Shown: positions 61,813-64,000 of the stretch, one piece after another | Layout of the letters: every line of letters starts with the position of its first letter | Numbering within the stretch: position 1 is the stretch's first letter | Origin: Myxococcales bacterium | GTDB lineage: Bacteria > Lernaellota > Lernaellaia > Lernaellales > Lernaellaceae | NCBI GenBank assembly: GCA_012517325.1 | Contig: JAAYVF010000025.1 | Location: 1 to 64,000 of the forward strand | Direction of reading: 5' to 3' | DNA length: 64,000 bases | Notes under the pieces: model-generated | Seen by the model: the letters and a program-made list of their open reading frames with translations, nothing else | Database searches by the model: none | What the model was told of the DNA's origin: nothing | Translations under genes and position numbers: made by a program

Positions 61813-62672
61813 AAGGTCAGTCCCTCGGTGTTGAAGGCGTGGCCGATGCGGCCCGCCCGATCGATGCAAATGACGCCCGCGTGGCCCCGGACCTGCCCGA
61901 TTTCCTCGATCGCCAGCCGGCAGGCTTCGCCGGCCGGCAAGCCGCCGCGCACGTGGTCGGCGACGGTCTTGGCCAGGCAGACCTTGATGATGTACTCGCC
62001 CGTGCCGGTGCAACTGACGCCCGCGTGCGGATTGGCGTAGGTGCCGCAGCCGATCAACGGCACGTCGCCCACGCGGCCCGGCAGGTCGACCATCAGGCCG
62101 CCGGTGCTGGTGCCGGCCGCTAAAAAGCCGTTATCGTCCATCGCCACGCACCCGACGGTGCCGAGGGTTTCCTCGGTTTTTACCTGCTGCCGCAGCGATT
62201 TGATCAGATCGAGCCGGTTTTCGCGCAGGAAGCGTTTGCGCAGTTGCAGCCACAGCTCCAATTTTTCCATGGTGCGCGGATCGTAGGATTCGAAACCCTC
62301 GGAGCGCGCGAATTCGGTGGCGAGGTCGCCCTCCAACACCGAATGCACCGACAGCTCCATCAGTTTGCGGGCCACCTGGATCGGGTTTTTCACGTCGTGG
62401 ATGCCGATCACCGAACCGACGTTGAGGTGTTGGTCCATGATCGACGCGTCCATCCGGACCATGCCGTCGAGCTGCACGTAGCTGCCCGTGCCGGCGTTGA
62501 GCAGCGGATCGTCCTCCAGCAGCGAAATCGCCGCCTCGACGGCTTCGACCGCCGGGCGGCCCGCCCGCAGCAGGATCATTCCGACTTCGGCGGCCTTCCG
62601 AACCACCGAATTTTTTTCATCGTAGCGGGGCCCTTTCTGACCGGCGCCGCCGTGGCACACAATGCGCAACAT
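61791..62672 (-). CDS. Isoaspartyl peptidase / L-asparaginase (Ntn hydrolase, T2)
   Basis: Predicted 293 residues. Family pattern: 'VCHGGAG', 'LNAGTGSYVQLDG', 'MDASIMD', autocleavage site with nucleophile Thr in 'ETLGTVGCVAMDDNGFLAAGTSTGG', then 'RVGDVPLIGCGTYANP' and 'SCTGTGEYIIKV'. The precursor splits itself before that Thr into alpha and beta chains. Degrades isoaspartyl peptides or asparagine in the cytoplasm or periplasm; no signal peptide. The 3' end overlaps the amidase gene by 22 bp. Confidence 0.92.
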
Positions 62673-62689
62673 GACCGACTTCTGCCTCC

Positions 62690-63532
62690 TTATTCGAAAA
62701 CCGTCTGCAAATCGATTTCAAAAACCTGCTGATGTTCCTCGACGACGACCGTATGCCGAATCTGGTATTCACCGTAGCGCACCACCAGCTCATGCTCGCC
62801 CGGCGACAGAAAAAGCGTCGCGCCCTCGTCGCCGGAGGTCATGACGCTCTGGTCCGGAAAGTCGACCGGCGACACTTCCGCGCCCGCCAGGGCGACCGGT
62901 CCGACCCGGACGATGACGCGCACTTGCGATTCGTCGAGCGATTGGCGCTCGCGCGACGCCAACCGTCGGCTGATCTCGATTGCCGATTCGGTGATCGGAC
63001 CGACGTAAAAAGGCGCGGCGGTCTGGCGGGGCGCTGGAACGCTTTCGGGCGCCTCGCGGGGCAGCCCCGTCTCGCTGCTCGCGACCTGCAGTTCCAGGCG
63101 GATAAACCGGCCGATGTGGACTTGCCGGCTTGCTTCGCCGTCCTCGCTGAACGCCTTGAACGGCGCGGCCAGGTCGTCGAGCAGGCTTTCGAACTCGGCC
63201 TCGGTGACTCCCCTGGCCAGGCGCAACGACCGCAAATTGTGGTTGAGCAGGATGAACAGAAACGCGCCGACCGCCAATTGGTCCTGATTGGCCGGGGTCA
63301 GCGGCCGGCCGTTGGCCATTAAGATCCCGTGCAATTCGGCGAATTCGAGCGTGCCGCGCGCGCCGAACATCTCGGGCAACAGGTCGTACAACAGGCGCGT
63401 GTTCTTCGCGACCAGCCGGTTGCTGCGCGAATAGCGGGCCAGGTGGGCCAACACGCCGACCCACTGCTCGATGAATTGGACGATCCGGTTTTCCGACACC
63501 GGCTCGTCGGTTGTCCGCGCTTGATCGCTCAC
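62690..63532 (-). CDS. Protein of unknown function with PEGA-like C-terminal domain
   Basis: Predicted 280 residues from a GTG at 63532 with AAGGAA 8 bases upstream; the longer open frame upstream is not coding-like. N-terminal 130 residues are helical ('IVQFIEQWVGVLAHLARYSRSNRLVAKNTRLLYDLL', 'GTLEFAELHGILMANGRPLTPANQ') and remind me of domains that sit before HD-GYP phosphodiesterases; the C-terminal 85 residues look like a beta-sandwich of PEGA type ('PVALAGAEVSPVDFPDQSVMTSGDEGATLFLSPGEHELVVRYGEYQI'). No signal peptide. It starts about 180 bp from the divergent ModE-like gene and ends 18 bp before the asparaginase start. Confidence 0.62.
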   Translation of the reverse strand: MSDQARTTDEPVSENRIVQFIEQWVGVLAHLARYSRSNRLVAKNTRLLYDLLPEMFGARGTLEFAELHGILMANGRPLTPANQDQLAVGAFLFILLNHNLRSLRLARGVTEAEFESLLDDLAAPFKAFSEDGEASRQVHIGRFIRLELQVASSETGLPREAPESVPAPRQTAAPFYVGPITESAIEISRRLASRERQSLDESQVRVIVRVGPVALAGAEVSPVDFPDQSVMTSGDEGATLFLSPGEHELVVRYGEYQIRHTVVVEEHQQVFEIDLQTVFE

Positions 63533-63712
63533 CCGTCGCTTCCTTCTTTTGCCGTCGCGCCCGCCCCGGGCGTGACACGATTCGCCAGCCGATCTTAGTG
63601 AGCGCGTTCGGAAACTGTCAACGACGAATCCGGCCGCCCCGCCGCCGGGTTGTTCGCGCGCCGTCCGACTCGGTATAGTAAGCCTCGGGATGTCGACTAC
63701 CGGGGGATGACG

Positions 63713-64000
63713 ATGACCGAAAAGAATTTTCATTTGCGGATCAAGATCTGGCTCGAGGATGAAAAAGGAGCCATCGTCTTCGGCCGCGGGCGGATGCGCC
63801 TGCTCGAGATGATCGAAAGCACCGGTTCGCTGCTGCGCGCCGCCGAGGAAATGAAAATGAGTTATCGCAGCGCCTGGGGTCGCCTGAAAAGCACCGAACA
63901 ACTCCTCGGCCATCCGGTGATCGAACAGCTTCCCGGCCAGGGCCGGCGCGGCGGTTCGCGCCTGACGCCGCTGGGAAAGAGCCTGCTGGACAAATATCGG
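63713..64000 (+). CDS. ModE-type (LysR-like wHTH) transcriptional regulator, 3' end missing
   Basis: Open to the window edge; at least 96 codons from the ATG at 63713, 6 bases after GGGGG (an ATG at 63707 is directly on that site). Begins 'MTEKNFHLRIKIWLEDEKGAIVFGRGRMRLLEMIESTGSLLRAAEEMKMSYRSAW' region, the ModE N-terminal winged-helix domain ('GRLKSTEQLLGHPVIEQLPGQGRRGGSRLTPLGKSLL'). ModE proteins regulate molybdate uptake; whether this one carries the C-terminal molybdate-binding (TOBE) domain cannot be seen. Confidence 0.88.
   Translation, partial: MTEKNFHLRIKIWLEDEKGAIVFGRGRMRLLEMIESTGSLLRAAEEMKMSYRSAWGRLKSTEQLLGHPVIEQLPGQGRRGGSRLTPLGKSLLDKYR

Overview
The window reads as a GC-rich Gram-negative chromosome of a deltaproteobacterial-type lineage (Desulfobacterota, Myxococcota or a related candidate phylum; inference only). 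The main reason is a block running mnmE, rsmG, parA, parB, bactofilin, then F1Fo ATP synthase (b', b, delta, alpha, gamma, beta, epsilon), an arrangement seen near the replication origin in such bacteria. Outer-membrane functions (SurA-type chaperones, a TonB-dependent receptor, many lipoproteins) confirm a double membrane. Several secreted proteins carry Asp/Asn-rich linkers, either just after the lipobox or at the extreme C terminus. Start codons include ATG, GTG and TTG; TGA, TAA and TAG all end ordinary genes.

Region by region. 1-2.9 kb: three tandem parvulin-type periplasmic foldases. 2.9-24.7 kb: an accessory zone with seven radical SAM proteins, six of the B12-binding-like type and one SPASM-like. 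A five-gene minus-strand operon (12887 down to 5889) holds four of them and ends with a membrane/beta-propeller protein. Also here are an SGNH hydrolase with membrane segments, a papain-like secreted peptidase, two GT-C-like membrane proteins and an AGCS symporter. Inside this zone, 17.9-21.8 kb is a lower-GC patch with an S8 subtilase interrupted in two ways (five ATTC repeats in the signal-peptide codons and an in-frame TGA), followed by a tandem pair of lipoprotein genes, the second broken in the same two ways. 26-27.5 kb: a lipoprotein and an Hsp20 chaperone, then about 390 bp of hairpin-rich repeats.

27.8-31.4 kb: the conserved rpmH-rnpA-yidD-yidC-jag operon on the minus strand, with a good promoter and terminator. 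The usual next gene, mnmE, lies about 15 kb away beyond 31.5-46.6 kb. That stretch holds Asp-rich lipoproteins, an S33-type hydrolase, a 1403-residue gingipain-like (C25) peptidase with PKD domains, a GPH-type transporter, an unusual wHTH-ATPase-STAS-like regulator behind four TTGACA repeats, a TonB-dependent receptor, two lipoproteins sharing an unrecognised domain, and a beta-propeller lipoprotein. 46.6-59.5 kb: housekeeping genes mnmE, rsmG, parAB, bactofilin, a CitM/NhaD-like antiporter and the ATP synthase operon ending in a strong terminator. 59.5-64 kb: a HEAT-repeat lipoprotein, an N-acetylmuramoyl-L-alanine amidase with an apparent CTG start, an isoaspartyl peptidase/asparaginase, a protein of unknown function, and the start of a ModE-type regulator.

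The most notable material is the apparently phase-variable subtilase locus, the radical SAM concentration, the regulator with helically phased operator-like repeats, an overlapping-stem RNA structure at 31.4 kb, and interspersed palindromic elements at 5.8, 43.5 and 48.1 kb.
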